Shown here in pieces: positions 39,167 through 51,005 of a stretch of 64,000 nt of DNA. A model generated the notes under the pieces. That model worked only from the letters and a program-made list of their open reading frames with translations, ran no database searches and was not told the DNA's origin. Positions within the stretch are counted from its first letter, which is position 1, and the number at the start of each line of letters is the position of its first letter. This DNA comes from Rhynchonema sp. JSB1_4 (taxonomy: Eukaryota > Nematoda > Chromadorea > Monhysterida > Xyalidae): positions 1 through 64,000 of the forward strand of contig JASAMV010004627.1 in the NCBI GenBank assembly GCA_030248065.1, written 5' to 3'. The position numbers and the translations under genes were made by a program.

Positions 39167-40012
39167 ATGATTTATAGTTCATTTTCGATATAGCGCGATA
39201 CTCTACTTTTTCCCTTCGGATTAGTTTTTTAATTATGCTTCGTTTTCTAGGCTCAAATCTAGACAAAGCAGATCAAAGTGTTCGTGTTCTTTATACCTTC
39301 GATAGTGCTGGTCAATACAAGAAGACGTCAAAATAAAATAATGTTTGTTTATATGTAGATTAGGATCATTTTTTACCATATTTTCGTATGGCTATTGAAC
39401 TGAAGTTTGTATGTTACATGGATGAATTGTTCAAATTCTTTTTTGTTCATCTTTTGGGAACTTTTTATTCTTACTGTTATGAGATTACGCGTAGTATTGT
39501 TTGTACTCACTAAATGTGAATGTGAGTCAAGTAAGCGAAAGGATGAAAACTAACATCGCATGAAAAATTCTAACGAAAAACATAACATCGAAATAAATAA
39601 CAGATTTGTTGGGCACCCAAGTGCGGTGCCTGTTTGTTAAGGACGATGTCAACACTTGGCAATGTCTCACGACAAAGCAAATCAGCCCTCATCTGTGCAG
39701 TCCATCCTCGTTGTAATTAAATAAGCTTGATCCACTATCCATCTCTCTCAAAATACTTGAATAGCATTCTTCACTCAGATAGTCGACAGTATCACTATAC
39801 ATAGAGAGCGTGGACTGCACACGCACACGCAATTCAATCACTTGGAGAAGTCGAAGTCGATTAAGCCTCCTGGGGATTCTGAGGATTATAGCCCTTTTCT
39901 CACCAATTTCGTAATCATTTAACAAAAATGTGCCGTAATTTAGACATATTCTATAAGCAAACACTGCCATGTGTAACCATCGTCGCGCTCATGAGGGAAG
40001 GAAGAACGTTGA

Positions 40013-40105
40013 TCTCAAATAAACCCCCATGGGGGCTTATCCGGAAATTTGCCAGACCAGCCTTATTCGGGTGGGGGGCTTAATCGGACTTCTCTCCGGT
40101 AAATT
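40013..40105. repeat. Fragment of CCCCCGGGGG MITE family
   Basis: AACCCCCATGGGGGCTTATCC and TTATTCGGGTGGGGGGCTTAA, related to the 23472 element. It sits just past the stop codon of the Ig gene. Confidence 0.5.
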
Positions 40106-40108
40106 TAA

Positions 40109-41271
40109 TCATGTCATCGGCGCATCCCTGTATATCGAGTCAGCCACACACGATAGCACATAGTTCTGCCTCTGGCGATGCGAGCCGTGCTTGTTCTTCG
40201 CAACAACCATGTAGACACCTTGGTCGGCGGCTTGCGGGTTCTGCGCAGAATATGAATGTCGTGTGCGTATAAATGAGCAAACAGGCTGTTGATGGAGATC
40301 TGGAGCATCATTCACACCAGGCGATATCCTAGTGTATACCTGCCGTTCATCCGTGAAAACAGGACAAAACGAGCACCCCAAATTTTGCGCTGGCCGAAAT
40401 TAATGCTGCTGCATGCAACATGTTGGTCGCAGAAAATCTACCCATGCGCCAAGTCGTGCGGCCGCACGCAGCGCAGTGCTTGCCCATCAACGTTGACGAC
40501 TCCATTCGATAGCAGACTATATCTTGCTAAAGTAAGACGTACTAGGTACAAGGCCGGGCCCCCTGCTCACCTTTATTCTCAACGTGCACGTGTATTTGCC
40601 ACAGACTTTCTTCATTTTCATCACGTGTCGATCGTCGTCCTCCAGCAACTCGTCCCCGTGCCACCACTCGACTTCCGGCTCGGGAGTGGCTGCAAGATCG
40701 TGCTAATTTTTGTATCTAGATTTTTGTCTTTCACTTAATTTTCTTTTTCTTTCTCTTTTTCTCTTTCTCTCCAACCTTTATTTTTACCGTTTTGCTCGTT
40801 CACCATAAACATATGTACTGTATATCGAGAGTTTATTTTTACTAACGTTTGACTGACATGTGCGTCGACAAACGCACAGGCAAAAGTGATGCCCACAATA
40901 GAATCAGTAACAGGCTGGTCAAAAACTTAAAACTGCCAACACCAAATCTTGGAGTATCTCATCCGATCCGGTTCGTTTCGATCACAACATTGATGGCGCG
41001 TTCTGTTCAACAACCAATATTCTTAGAAAATCCGGCAAATACCAATATTCGATAATACCCCGGCTAACTTAGAGATGGGGCTTTTGGACTTATGTATGCG
41101 AGTTTCCACTTTCAATCTGACACACAATGCCATAAAATCTTCCAAATTATCGTCACCTTGTATAATACACTCGAGCAACACTGATCCGTCGGGTTGGTTG
41201 AGAATTCCGGGTGGTTTCTCAATGTGGGGACTTTGCAGCACCATCGTGTACCCAGTTAGTGAGGCGGCCAT
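40109..41271 (-). CDS. Small single I-set immunoglobulin-domain protein, 3 exons, 121 aa
   Basis: Complete small gene. Exons are 41271-41157 (ATG), 40689-40571 and 40240-40109 (stop), with GT/AG borders and matching phases. The protein is one Ig fold: strand B SVLLECIIQ with the first Cys, then TPEPEVEWWHGDELLEDDD with the core Trp, YTCTLRIK, then AADQGVYMVVAKNKHGSHR in place of the usual DxGxYxCxAxN. The second canonical Cys is Val, as in many titin/twitchin-type muscle Ig domains (family knowledge). No signal peptide or membrane segment is seen, so a cytosolic, perhaps sarcomere-associated role is inferred. The product is far shorter than known giant muscle Ig proteins. It could be a detached domain copy or a true one-domain protein. 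Confidence 0.75.
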
Positions 41272-41396
41272 GTTTGATTATTGTGGTTTTAATGAGTTCC
41301 AGATAGAAATTTTTTTTGGTGAAAATCAGAAATTCAGATTATGAAACAGCACCAGACACAGTGAACCACACAACTGAAATACACCGAGATACAAGT

Positions 41397-41870
41397 TTAC
41401 GAAACTTGTGTACACAGCAAGAAGACAGCGCTCGAAAAGCTCTGGAACCTTCCAGCTACACATACGGATGGAGCCTGTGTGCACTGCACTTTACAGCGGG
41501 TAGGGAAATTGGCATCCGTGTGTATGTTCCTATAGCTATAGGGTGAGCAGGCAGCTTTAGTTGAAGAAGGCACAGCGCGCAATAATTTAGGCAGTTCTGC
41601 CGCACACACAGTGTAAATAACAACATGATTCTTGCTTCCAAATAAAGGACAAAAAGTGGCCTTTTGAAATGCGCCTGAGGTCTGGGCTGGTGGTGCCACA
41701 GCGGGCCTGGTAAATATACATACAGCATATTGAAGTTGGTGCCAGGGATTATTACTCGAAATGTTCATTACATCGCGTCTTGTGCACTGACTGGGGCCGG
41801 GATTGGCTTCGCCTGCACATAATAGTGCCAGCGCATTCGCTGTTGTTATGGGTTGCGCTGATATCAGCAC
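41397..41870 (-). pseudogene. Possible retrotransposon fragment with 2A-like GEANPGP motif
   Basis: A minus-strand open frame starts MLISAQPITTANALALLCAG and continues with EANPGPSQ. LINE and other polyproteins often carry an NPGP motif near the N-terminus, but the full D-x-E-x-NPGP of a 2A peptide is absent. The rest of the frame is not recognisable. Weak support. Confidence 0.2.
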
Positions 41871-43176
41871 CGCCTTGCTCTGTCACTTTTTATTTATTCA
41901 ACCAAACACTGTTGGTACAAAGCTTTCACCTCTTGTATGATATAATTTGCAAATATTTCTAAATGCGTTCAGCCGGTGTAACACTGGAGTTTGTTCCAAT
42001 CTGCAACTCTTAGGCGAGCGACAGAAGATTGCTTGCAGGCGAAACATCCACAGCGAAAGGTTCACTGGTTTATTGCATTCGTTTGAGCACTTCGGGCTGG
42101 TTCCGGCACCCGGCATCCGGTGCGACACATCTGCCAGTTACTCTGGTCTGGCTCCTTCGTAAGAAACACATCATGCACGCTGAAAGTGACGGACTTGCCG
42201 ATGCTTGGCACAGTTACATGCCACCCCCAAGGTTAACCCCACCCAATCCCACCCTAAGATGCATATTGGATGATGCAGTCCTTTGTTTGGAGTTACCAGG
42301 AAATTCTGGAATTTTCATTTTAATAACATGAGAACATGAAAGGTATACCAACAGTATAGCATGATTATCGAACCGAAGTTCTTTGTTTGTTGCATGCCGA
42401 CATACTGTAAGTACCCACCCGAATACAGACGTTTCCGGTTAGAGCCCCCGGGGGCTCTATTTGGATAAAATGTTTGACAAAAAGGCCGATTTTCCACCTC
42501 TTCCGAATAGCACCTTGAGGCCTTACATGAAAAACTCCGGTACGTTACACCGTTTTCAGTGACAAAGGCAGCGAAAGCCGCTTCGGGGCATCAAAACAAC
42601 GTCAATCAAAACATAACGTTCTTGAGCATGCAGGTGCATTTGTTTTACCGTTAATAGGCTCAATTGGGTACCAGGAGGGGCGGGGTTCATAATCCATTGC
42701 ACTGCGCAAACGTAGTGTCCTGCCGCACCTGGCACTCTTGTTGCGTCATGTTGCGGCAGGTATACATGAGCCAGGTTACAACAAAGTCGCAAGATCATGC
42801 GATGCGGTCGTGACGAAGTGCCTGTGCTCAATGAGCTCCTGGTATGGTTTAGGCTTGAGTTTTGGCTTTGGCGAGATGACACAAAATGTGTTGGCATATA
42901 TAATTCACAATGCCCTCTATCCGAAAGCGAACTTCAAGCACTACGGTATGTACATAGGTATAAGCAAGCCTGAGCCTTTCCCAAAAGTCATAACCGTTCG
43001 GTCGGACATACATTTCATGAAGGAAAAACGTTGCAGCCTAATCGATTGGCAAAGTTTAGTCGTCTATATTTTTATATATTCTTGTGACGAAGTTTTATTT
43101 GTGAACATCGCGCTATTCCAGAAACCGCCATACCCAATTGCTTTACCCAAAACCCTGCTGTAACGCCGCTCTGGCA

Positions 43177-43797
43177 GGTACAGTACCAACTGCAATGCCA
43201 GGCGGAAGCATGCATCAATGCACCCAAGGAGGAATGCGCATTCGTGCACCTTGACGGTGCGCTTGGGTGGCTTGTTGTTATCAATCTGTGTTTCTGGTTC
43301 GCAACAAAAACAAACAGTTTTGAAGAGCGCGCAGTCTCTCGGAAATTTGTACGATTGTTTTAATTGTTTCTCGAACAAAATGCGTTGTTTTTCGGCCACC
43401 GCGTTCGCGATTCACTATTTGAAGCTGACGAACATGTTGTTTCACTTTGCGAACAGAAATCGCACTTTTTTTGTGGCATTTAGAGTACTTTACTCACTCA
43501 TTGACTTGATAATAAGAAACACAAAAACGACGGAGGCACAAAGTCACAGTGCACAATTTCGCATTCCTCCCGCCGGCGGAAGGCGCCTTCGTGAGTGCAG
43601 CGTCCAAGCACTGTCACACGGATAGAGGCTACCAGCAAGGATGCAAGGATGTACGTACATCCTTGCATCCTTGCTGGTAGCCTCTATCCGTGTGAAGGCA
43701 ACCTTCCTCCTGGAAGCAGCGTGCACGAATGTGCATTTCTCCCGGGTGTATTGATGCATGCTTCCGCCTAGAATTGCATCTGGTACTGTACGTGTAC
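43177..43797. mobile_element. Inverted-repeat element enclosing an 80-bp perfect palindrome
   Basis: The outer arms are GGTACAGTACCAACTGCAAT at 43177 and the inverse of GATGCAATTCTAGGCGGAAG near 43770. They share GGCGGAAGCATGCATCAAT and GCATTCGTGCAC. Inside, 43615-43694 is a perfect 80-bp palindrome (CACACGGATAGAGGCTACCA to its complement) centred at GTAC. The ends resemble the 18183 element. Confidence 0.7.
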
Positions 43798-45763
43798 CCA
43801 TGCCGTAACGGCTCACACTCCGCATTTTGAGGGCTGGACAAAAATCAACTCCGTTGTAATATTATCCCGTGCACCGTGCACGTTAATAATGTCCTTTTAA
43901 TCCGACCGACCTGAATGGCTAATTATGACGCGTGGTTTATCAAGCGTGCTTTATCAGGCGTGACCCCGCATGACTGAGTGTTGGCAGATGATCTCCGCTT
44001 GACATATGCTGTACAAAAGGTCAGTGTGTCCAATTCTTGCTATCCAATTATAACAGGATCCTGCTGTGTCGTACGATCTGCAAGTGCCTTCTGCTGTCAA
44101 GGCAAGCCACAGCATCATGTGCCTGGACGTTCGCAAACAAGGGGCATAGAATTTATCGATTAGTTTCAGAGCAGCACGCGCGCCAGTTGCAAAGCTGTGC
44201 CACTGCCAACCAAACCACCTAACAAACCATGTAGGTAGTAGCTCTTGTGGCAGGGCAATGACGCAAGAGCATTGACGGACATCTCTTTATGTTAAACCCA
44301 AAGAGCGCCGCTCTGAAATATGCCACAAGGCATGTCCCAGGACTTGCCGCTAGGAAGCGACAAGCGCGATCTTTTTATTGGTTTGCTCTGGCTTTAAGCG
44401 GAACCTTTTGTGCATCAGCAGCCGTCTGGGCGAGTTTTTGTGAGCTGTTGTGAAGCAAGACCGAGCACTTTTCGCTTTCGGTTTTTTTTGAGAACTGCCT
44501 TTTGTTGTCCTGGCCCATTGATTGTAATTTCGAAATGACGTTTTCTTCTTGCTTGTTCGTGGGACAAATCCGCACGATGTTCTACCCCTTTCACCTGTTG
44601 CCGCATATGTAGCAAGTGGGTTGTTAACTTTCAGCTCCATAATATGGATGAAAGCCTGACGTCCTTTTAATGTATCGCCAGTACAGTTACTTCGCCTGAG
44701 TCAACAACTTGAGAAAACAGTCCAAAAATGTTTCACGTCCCGCAAACTGTGCAATATCCTATACTTTTTGCATGGCTTTTTGCAAATAAATTCGTGAAGC
44801 ACTTTACGATATCAAAAACTAACTGCCCAGAGAGCTACAGATAGCCGCACACGAAGCTGTGAAAAATATGTTCACGTGGTGGTATTGCGCTTTTAGTAGC
44901 ATCAGCGCATCCCGTTTTGTCAGACTAAAGGTAATGCAGCTTAGGTATGCACTTAGGCACTTGGACAGAATTTGTTTGGCTGTTCTGTTGCGCTATTTAG
45001 CTGATCGTCATCCCGCCATTCCAATTTTTATCTGATCACAGCTTACATACCTACCTGATGCATGTGTAGTGTGTGTGTTTGTTCATTTTGGGCAGTTGGC
45101 CAATTTAGTACTGTGTGCATTAACTGTACGTGCGTCAACTGCAATACAATCAGCCTATTCTGTTGAAACGTGGGTGGGTGACAAGCTGTCTGGGAACATG
45201 TTGACAAACCAGTTTGGATGCGAAACTGTGAACAAGTTCTCAACGTTTGGGGTACACATCGTCAGATTTTTTAACTGCTTTTGTTGTGTGTCGACGCAAC
45301 AAGTTCTCACAGTATTGTGCCGCTTTGACAATCGACTGTTGCACTTTCTAAAGCCAGTGTTATGTGAAGTTGCATTTGGACAGGCTGAGACGCAAAGTTA
45401 ATGCTTCTTCATAGACCATCTCCCGTTCACCCCTACTGAACACTATCCAAGTTCAGCCTCTAAAATCCCCACAATTATTTTTAATAGATGATAGATTTGT
45501 TACATATATACGTACGAACACCAAAGGCATTGTTTCGTCACTTTTTTTCAGGCCTCTCTAGATAATGGCAAGTCGTTGTAGCTAATGTTGGAGTTATCAA
45601 CACGCTATATCTATATATGTACATCTCGTCACTGTAAATGTGTCAAGTTTTGAGTTCGAGCTTATGCCAAGAGTAAAAAACACCATTGCTGCCAAAAAGC
45701 AAACTCACATTACTAAACCAACACTTATGTATGTTATGTCTGCCCAGTGCTCGAACGGAGTAC

Positions 45764-45866
45764 CGATCCCGATCCTGAAATCCCGATCCGGAGAATTCCA
45801 ATCCCGATAAGATTCCGAAATCCTGATCCCGATTAACTCTCTGGACCCCGATTCCGATGCGCCATC
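45764..45866. repeat. Degenerate TCCCGATCC tandem repeat
   Basis: Repeated ATCCCGATCC/GATTCCGA words over about 100 bp. Confidence 0.6.
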
Positions 45867-46652
45867 TTACCGGGATCAGAGTTGCTAAAAGTGGAGTTGT
45901 ATCACTTCCGCATAGTATATGTACAAAAAAAGTATCACAACTGAAGTATGACAGAAAAAATGGTCAATTTCGAGTCCTTTTCGCTCAATAATTGGCTGCA
46001 GATGTTTTGTAGCCCGACTGTTGGGTGCCCATAAACCCCAAAGTTTTTAAGGGGAGAGCCACGCAGAAGTGTACCTGGGTTTGAGTTTGGGGATGCTGCG
46101 GGTCAATAACAGTCATTTCTTCCCAGAGCTTATTTCTATTCTTGCCCCATTTTTGGCTATCGCTTGATCGAACATATAATCGCAACTGAGATCGAACTAA
46201 TTGCTGTCGGACACGCGAAACGCGCGAGTTTTTTTTAGCTGTGTCAGAGTCAAAGTACTGCAGTTTGGCTCTGTGCCAGCGGAGAAATCATGCCTTGGTT
46301 CTGTTCTCTGGATGCCCCCGTTCCCAGATTGCAATTTGATTTGCAATTCGATTAGGGCAAAAATCCGGAGAAGCCCAGTTCGCAAGTGCTAAATTGAGCT
46401 GCTGCGGCTCTCTGCAAGTGCACACACAAACTATTATGTAGTCACTCTCCCTAAATTTTTATCGTGTTGCTCGCCCATGGCATCAATGGTAATTCAAAAA
46501 TGGAATGAAAATGCTTCGCTTATATTGATAAGGTTCAGCTAATGTAACCTATACACGCATAGGGTGACATGAAGTGATTGCGCAGCAGTTTACTTGTTTA
46601 TCAATAGTTCTCACGACGACAGGCGTCTCTGAATGTCGAAGTACATATTACA

Positions 46653-46871
46653 TTATGTTTCAGGCTTTTTGAAAATGTACACCTTATGTCTACCTTCCCA
46701 TATAACGAACCCTGTGGTCGGTTCATCCGGGGACAGATAACGGAGTTCCCAGAACAAGTGTGGTCTGCGTTTTATTCTTGTTCTGCGCACACTCTCGGCG
46801 ACCGTTTCTGACGTCAGCAAATTGTGTGCATGTAGGTAAAAATACACCCGACACAAGTCCACAGGGTGCAT
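46653..46871 (-). CDS. Possible terminal exon, unknown
   Basis: The open frame has protein-like sequence: ETVAESVRRTRIKRRPHLFW then ELRYLSPDEPTTGFVIWEGR, ending FKKPET and a stop. No partner exons were found. It could be real or chance. Confidence 0.25.
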   Translation of the reverse strand: MHPVDLCRVYFYLHAHNLLTSETVAESVRRTRIKRRPHLFWELRYLSPDEPTTGFVIWEGRHKVYIFKKPET

Positions 46872-47588
46872 GTTAGTTTGTTACGAGGTACAAATGTCTG
46901 CCATTTTCCCCAAGGCCCTCAACGTGCAAATAAATGCATGCCCATGCTCCTGTTGCAGCCAGATTTGTTCTTGGATGATACATATTATAGGTACATGGAA
47001 GGTACAGGCGTTTACATGCAAGATGCAAATTGCCATATTTAGCAGCGGGATAGGCCATTCATCCCGACGGGCGAGACGGGCGAGAGGGGCGAGAAGGGGC
47101 GAAAAAAATTAGGGGCGAAGGGGCGAGAAATGTGTCCAATAAGTAATGCACCACGCTTAAGGATAGGCGGCGTCAAATTGTGATGCAATGGTAACGGTTG
47201 TTGCAAAACTGATGTTTCACGGCTCCCAATTACTTGTTAGTACACATTAGCGCATTTACATATGCAAAAGCGTAACAGTTCGTTAGAGGTACACATTTTT
47301 GTACGTTGGTCTGTGAACGTGACAAAATCAATTGTTGTGCATTTCGAGTTGTGAAATCTTCGTCCTTGGGGACCCATGCAGCGCACCGTTGTATGAGTCA
47401 TGTGCGCAGCAGACAGGTTTTCTTGCTGCAAACAGTTGAATTTCTTCTGTGGATTTGAACTGGACGACCAAAATGGTTCAATATTTCACACGCCTTTTAC
47501 AGGATGTATTAGGGCACTGGAGCGTAATGCCTGTTGTGTGCTGAAACCGATACTACAGTGTCATTGCTTGACGAAACAAACGGTGGTA

Positions 47589-47940
47589 ATGCACAAAGGT
47601 GAACAAACTGCTTTTAGGAACACTGACACCCGTTCAGTTTTTGGTCTTTATTTACCGTTTGTCTTCAATGACCCATCTACTCGCGAAAAAATTATCGTAT
47701 TCAAACTATTGATGTTGATCATTGACCTCGTCATTGCCGTTTTTGACGCGGTTTGTTCATTGCCCACGTGGCCGCGGCAGATTACATCATTTCTGATCCA
47801 ATCTCGTCTCGCATTTTCATCTCGCTGCTGCTTGTTTTTAGGCTCATGCTGTTCAAGCCGTCATCGAGGGCTTCGATGCTCTGGTTCGACTGTTGGGCGT
47901 GGTCAGACGTCTGATGCGTTGGGCCAGCACTCCTGAATAA
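47589..47940 (+). CDS. Possible two-exon small helical protein, 86 aa
   Basis: Exon 1, 47589-47750, starts ATG (MHKGEQTAF) and ends KIIVFKLLMLIIDLVIAVFD plus A before GTTTGT. Exon 2, 47842-47940, follows TTGTTTTTAG with AHAVQAVIEGFDALVRLLGV, then VRRLMRWASTPE and stop. Both join in phase 0. AATAAA overlaps the stop codon. The joined product is a long hydrophobic/amphipathic helix, probably membrane-binding (inference). The unspliced frame is also open to 47936, and the antisense strand is open too, so the model is tentative. It lies inside the 4.3-kb inverted-repeat unit. Confidence 0.4.
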
Positions 47941-48081
47941 AGAGGTGCGATATACTGTTTGGTCATTTGTATCATTGCGTAACTTCTTGTCGGAGACCGA
48001 CCGGCAACTCAAAAATGAAAGAAAGAGAATAAAAAAAATTTTTTTTTCAAATTTTGTTTCCGATGCGTTAGTGTGTACGCC

Positions 48082-48480
48082 GGCCAGAGGTCGCAATCGG
48101 GCCCGGTTTTGGCCGGCCCGGCCCGGCCCGACCCGGCCCGGCCCGAACCCCCAAACATCCGGTCCGGCCCGAATTTTTTGGCTCATACTTTAACCGAATT
48201 TTTCCCATAATTTTTGCGATTTTTTTCGGCACATTTTTTTGGTTGAAAGCAACGGTGTTGCAGGTGGTGGGGGGGGTCCCCCTAGGTACAGTGCAGCCCG
48301 TCCGGGCCGGCCCGATTGCGACCTCAGATGCCTAAGACAAACCAGAAAGAAAATTGAAACCGCATGTCGGCGTCAGAGGTCGCAATCGGGCCGGCCCGAC
48401 CTCCGCCCGGCCCGGCCCGGCCCGGACCGGCTGTACTGTACCTAGCGGGATCCCACCCCCCTGCAACATCGTTGTTTTCG
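48082..48480. repeat. GC-rich nested hairpins, GAGGTCGCAATCGGGCC repeats
   Basis: GAGGTCGCAATCGGGCC at 48083 is inverted at 48310-48330 (GGCCCGATTGCGACCTC) and repeated directly at 48376. Arrays of CGGCCCGGCCC fill the arms. 48240-48330 and 48376-48470 form a second inverted pair (GGTACAGTGCAG / CTGTACTGTACC). Confidence 0.7.
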
Positions 48481-48541
48481 TTAAATTCTGAGCCAAAATT
48501 TCGAAGCCAAAATTTGGAGCGAAGACGAGGAGGAACTGACG

Positions 48542-50530
48542 ATGGTTTTGGCCAAAGGTGCGTGCTGCGGAAGGGTGCTCTACATTTAAGGCACGTTACA
48601 AAAAAATGTATATCGCGCATCCACAGAACCACAAGGCGACGACGACAGCGATAGCGGAGTGGAAGAACTGGAACGCGTGCCGGTGAACGGCGGAGCCGAT
48701 GCATCGGATACGCTCGATGGACCCGAACAGCACACAATGCAAGTTGCAATACAAGGTAATTAACGTTACTTTCCGCGCTGATGTCTAACCATAACAATGT
48801 CATGTACTCACTCTGAACATACTTGATCAGAGATAGAAGTGCCGATGGCAGCTGCAAGGACGCACGAAAAAGCAGCAAAACAAACAAGGCCGACTGTCAG
48901 CGACGCACGCAAGGCAGCGGCACAATTGACGAACCAGGTAAATACTACGAAACCTTTCACACACATGTGGTACTTGTACCACACATATAAGTTAAGCCAA
49001 ATATAAGTTACCCCGAACAGCCGACGACGAAATCGAAAGCGGCCAGAACAGTGCGCACGTTGTCCAATGAAGACCGCGAACTGGAATCAGCCAACCTCGC
49101 AGAACGGCTGGGAAGTAAGTCCTGCCGCCCATGCAGCACGTGCTCCACCACAGTTATTTAATAATTTGACACGCCACTCACAACGTGAACGCACAAGAGA
49201 CGTTCCAGTTCCGCCACGCCAGCCACCCACGCTGCCAAAAATGGACGCCAAAGTGCTGCACGACAGTCAGAAACCGGGAATCTATTCCGATTTCCCGTAC
49301 TGCGCTCCCGAACTGGCTGAAAAGTCAATATACATGACATGTGCAAAAACAGGTAACTGGCACAAATTTGCAAAAAATGGCTTGAAAAATCACAAGAAAT
49401 GTTCCATAAACGACGCGAACGGGGTTGCAGAAAACGCCGTCCGCCTGCAGCGTTACGAGCACAGTGAAAGGGTCAACCGCATGATGGTTCCGCCATGCGA
49501 CCGAACAGAGCCGTACACCGCAGCGGACTGGCACAAACGGCCAAACATGGTGTTCTTCCCGATGAACGGCGGTAAAATATAAAGAATGTAATATAAAAAA
49601 TTTAAGACAAAAGTGCTAAGAATCACAGTATTTCAGACGTGACGGACGAATTGATAGAAGCGTCCAAACAGCCCGGCAGACACCATCTGTCAGAGTGGCC
49701 TATGATCGTGACGCTGTACGATGCGTTTGTGTTGAACGAGGCCATCAATGCTGGCAAAGAACCGACGACAGCAAATACAAACGAACAAGTGACGTATGTG
49801 CGCGAAGGAAGCGGGGTTAGCTATGATTTGTTGCAAACTACTACCTAAATTTGCTACCCAAGAACACATGTTACAAAATTCATGGTTGAACCCCAGGTGA
49901 CGCACATATTCAAACACGACGACCTGGAATTCGAATCAAAGTACTACCCAGGAATGACGGTGATGCAGGTGTTGCTGGCTCGTTGCGCAACCTGCAAGGT
50001 ACATACCCTTCCACTACAACGTTTCACAGATACATGACAATATCAGGCGCATAAACATGTACGTATCTGTTTCAGAAATTCCTTGTGCGCAACATGGACA
50101 AGCCGCCGAAGAAAGGAGATTACCGATGGTTCTTCGTGACACAAGAAAGCACGATCAACAACGGCGAGTGGCATCACACGCTGCAGTTGGTGCATTGCAA
50201 CAACGAATGTGTGTTCAAAAGGTACGGAATATGATGATATCACATAGTAAAAGATAAGTCGACGTAAAATAAATGGGAATTGAATTTAGATACCCGTACG
50301 TACACCTGCTGGATGACGGAGAGCAGGGCGACAGATACAAATGGGTGCACATGCACGACGCCACCGCGCAGTACATCCAAAACTCGAACGCAAACGAGAA
50401 ACGAAAAGTGCTGCGACAGCTGTTCAACATATTCGGCTGCGATTATCGCAAATACGTCGAACCGCTGAGCATCGATGAGGAACACAACGGTAGGCCGTCG
50501 GAAGACTACGACCCATCCAAGTCACCGTAA
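48542..50530 (+). CDS. Unknown-family protein, 9 exons, 461 aa
   Basis: Exons: 48542-48557, 48627-48755, 48831-48937, 49021-49114, about 49200-49571, 49637-49815, 49897-49998, 50076-50221, 50290-50530. Every junction has GT/AG and the summed length is a whole number of codons. The 5' border of exon 5 and the very short first exon are the weak points. The N-terminus is acidic and disordered (PQGDDDSDSGVEELERVP), then Ala/Lys-rich. The middle is Pro-rich, leading into YSDFPYCAPELAEKSIYMTC. The C-terminal half is conserved-looking: LARCATCKKFLVRNMDKPPK, RWFFVTQESTINNGEWHHTL, RKVLRQLFNIFGCDYRKYVE. Scattered Cys and His (CATC, WHH) could bind metal. No family was recognised. Codon use resembles the host genes nearby. 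It lies inside the inverted-repeat unit. Confidence 0.7.
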
Positions 50531-50589
50531 AAGGTATGTGTGATTAATACGATGAGATTAATAATTGAGAACGATAATTTGTGTGTTTT

Positions 50590-51005
50590 CTGTTTTTGTT
50601 TTTTGTCATCGTGACTTTTTGTTTGTCGCTCAATTTTTGTCCCTTGTCGGTAATCTCACCAATTATCAAATTGTGCGCGATCATATAATTTGTATGTACA
50701 TAACACAGAGATTTAAATGAACACCACAGTTTGTTCTTTCTGGTTGCTACGGTTCTTTTTTCATGCTGGCTTTTTCTTTATCGCTGAAATTTGTGGTCCA
50801 TCGCGATGTTTTTATGAATGATTAAATTGTGCGCGATCTTTTCATTTCAATGTAACACAGGCTAAAGTGAAAACCATAATTTGTGGCTGGTCCGTTACGT
50901 TTTTTTGCTGTTTTTCTTCCCGACTTTTCCTTTGTCGCTCAATTTTTGTGCTTGCAAACTTGTGAATAATCAAATGGTGCACGATCCTTTTATTTGTTTG
51001 TCTCG
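50590..51005. repeat. Degenerate ~150-bp tandem repeat, three units
   Basis: Three units share TTTGTCGCTCAATTTTTGT-like and AATTGTGCGCGATC-like blocks (50620/50677, 50785/50826, 50930/50975). They lie 3' of the 461-aa gene and inside the inverted-repeat unit. Confidence 0.6.

Larger units (their letters stand above)
41871..46650. other. No supported gene; repeats
   Basis: Contains a CCCCCGGGGG MITE fragment (42427-42542), the 43177-43797 element and a Lys/Arg-rich stretch at 44350-44640 open in three minus-strand frames. It also contains a TCCCGATCC repeat at 45764-45866. No exon with good borders was seen. Confidence 0.4.

Noticed and set aside
41780..41870. 2A-like NPGP motif as proof of a retrotransposon
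   Set aside because: The key acidic residues before NPGP are missing and no reverse transcriptase or endonuclease follows, so it is kept only as a low-confidence fragment.
44350..44640. Lys/Arg-rich stretch open in three minus-strand frames
   Set aside because: No frame is favoured and no splice borders were found. Some frames look protein-like (NKQEENVISKLQ), but the evidence is insufficient.
47782..48186. 134-codon minus-strand frame (SAGPTHQTSDHAQQSNQ...)
   Set aside because: It crosses a GC-rich MITE and is antisense to a plus-strand frame that has matching splice phases and a poly(A) signal.
48239..48887. Pro/Arg/Gly-rich frames on both strands
   Set aside because: They are translations of CGGCCC repeats.
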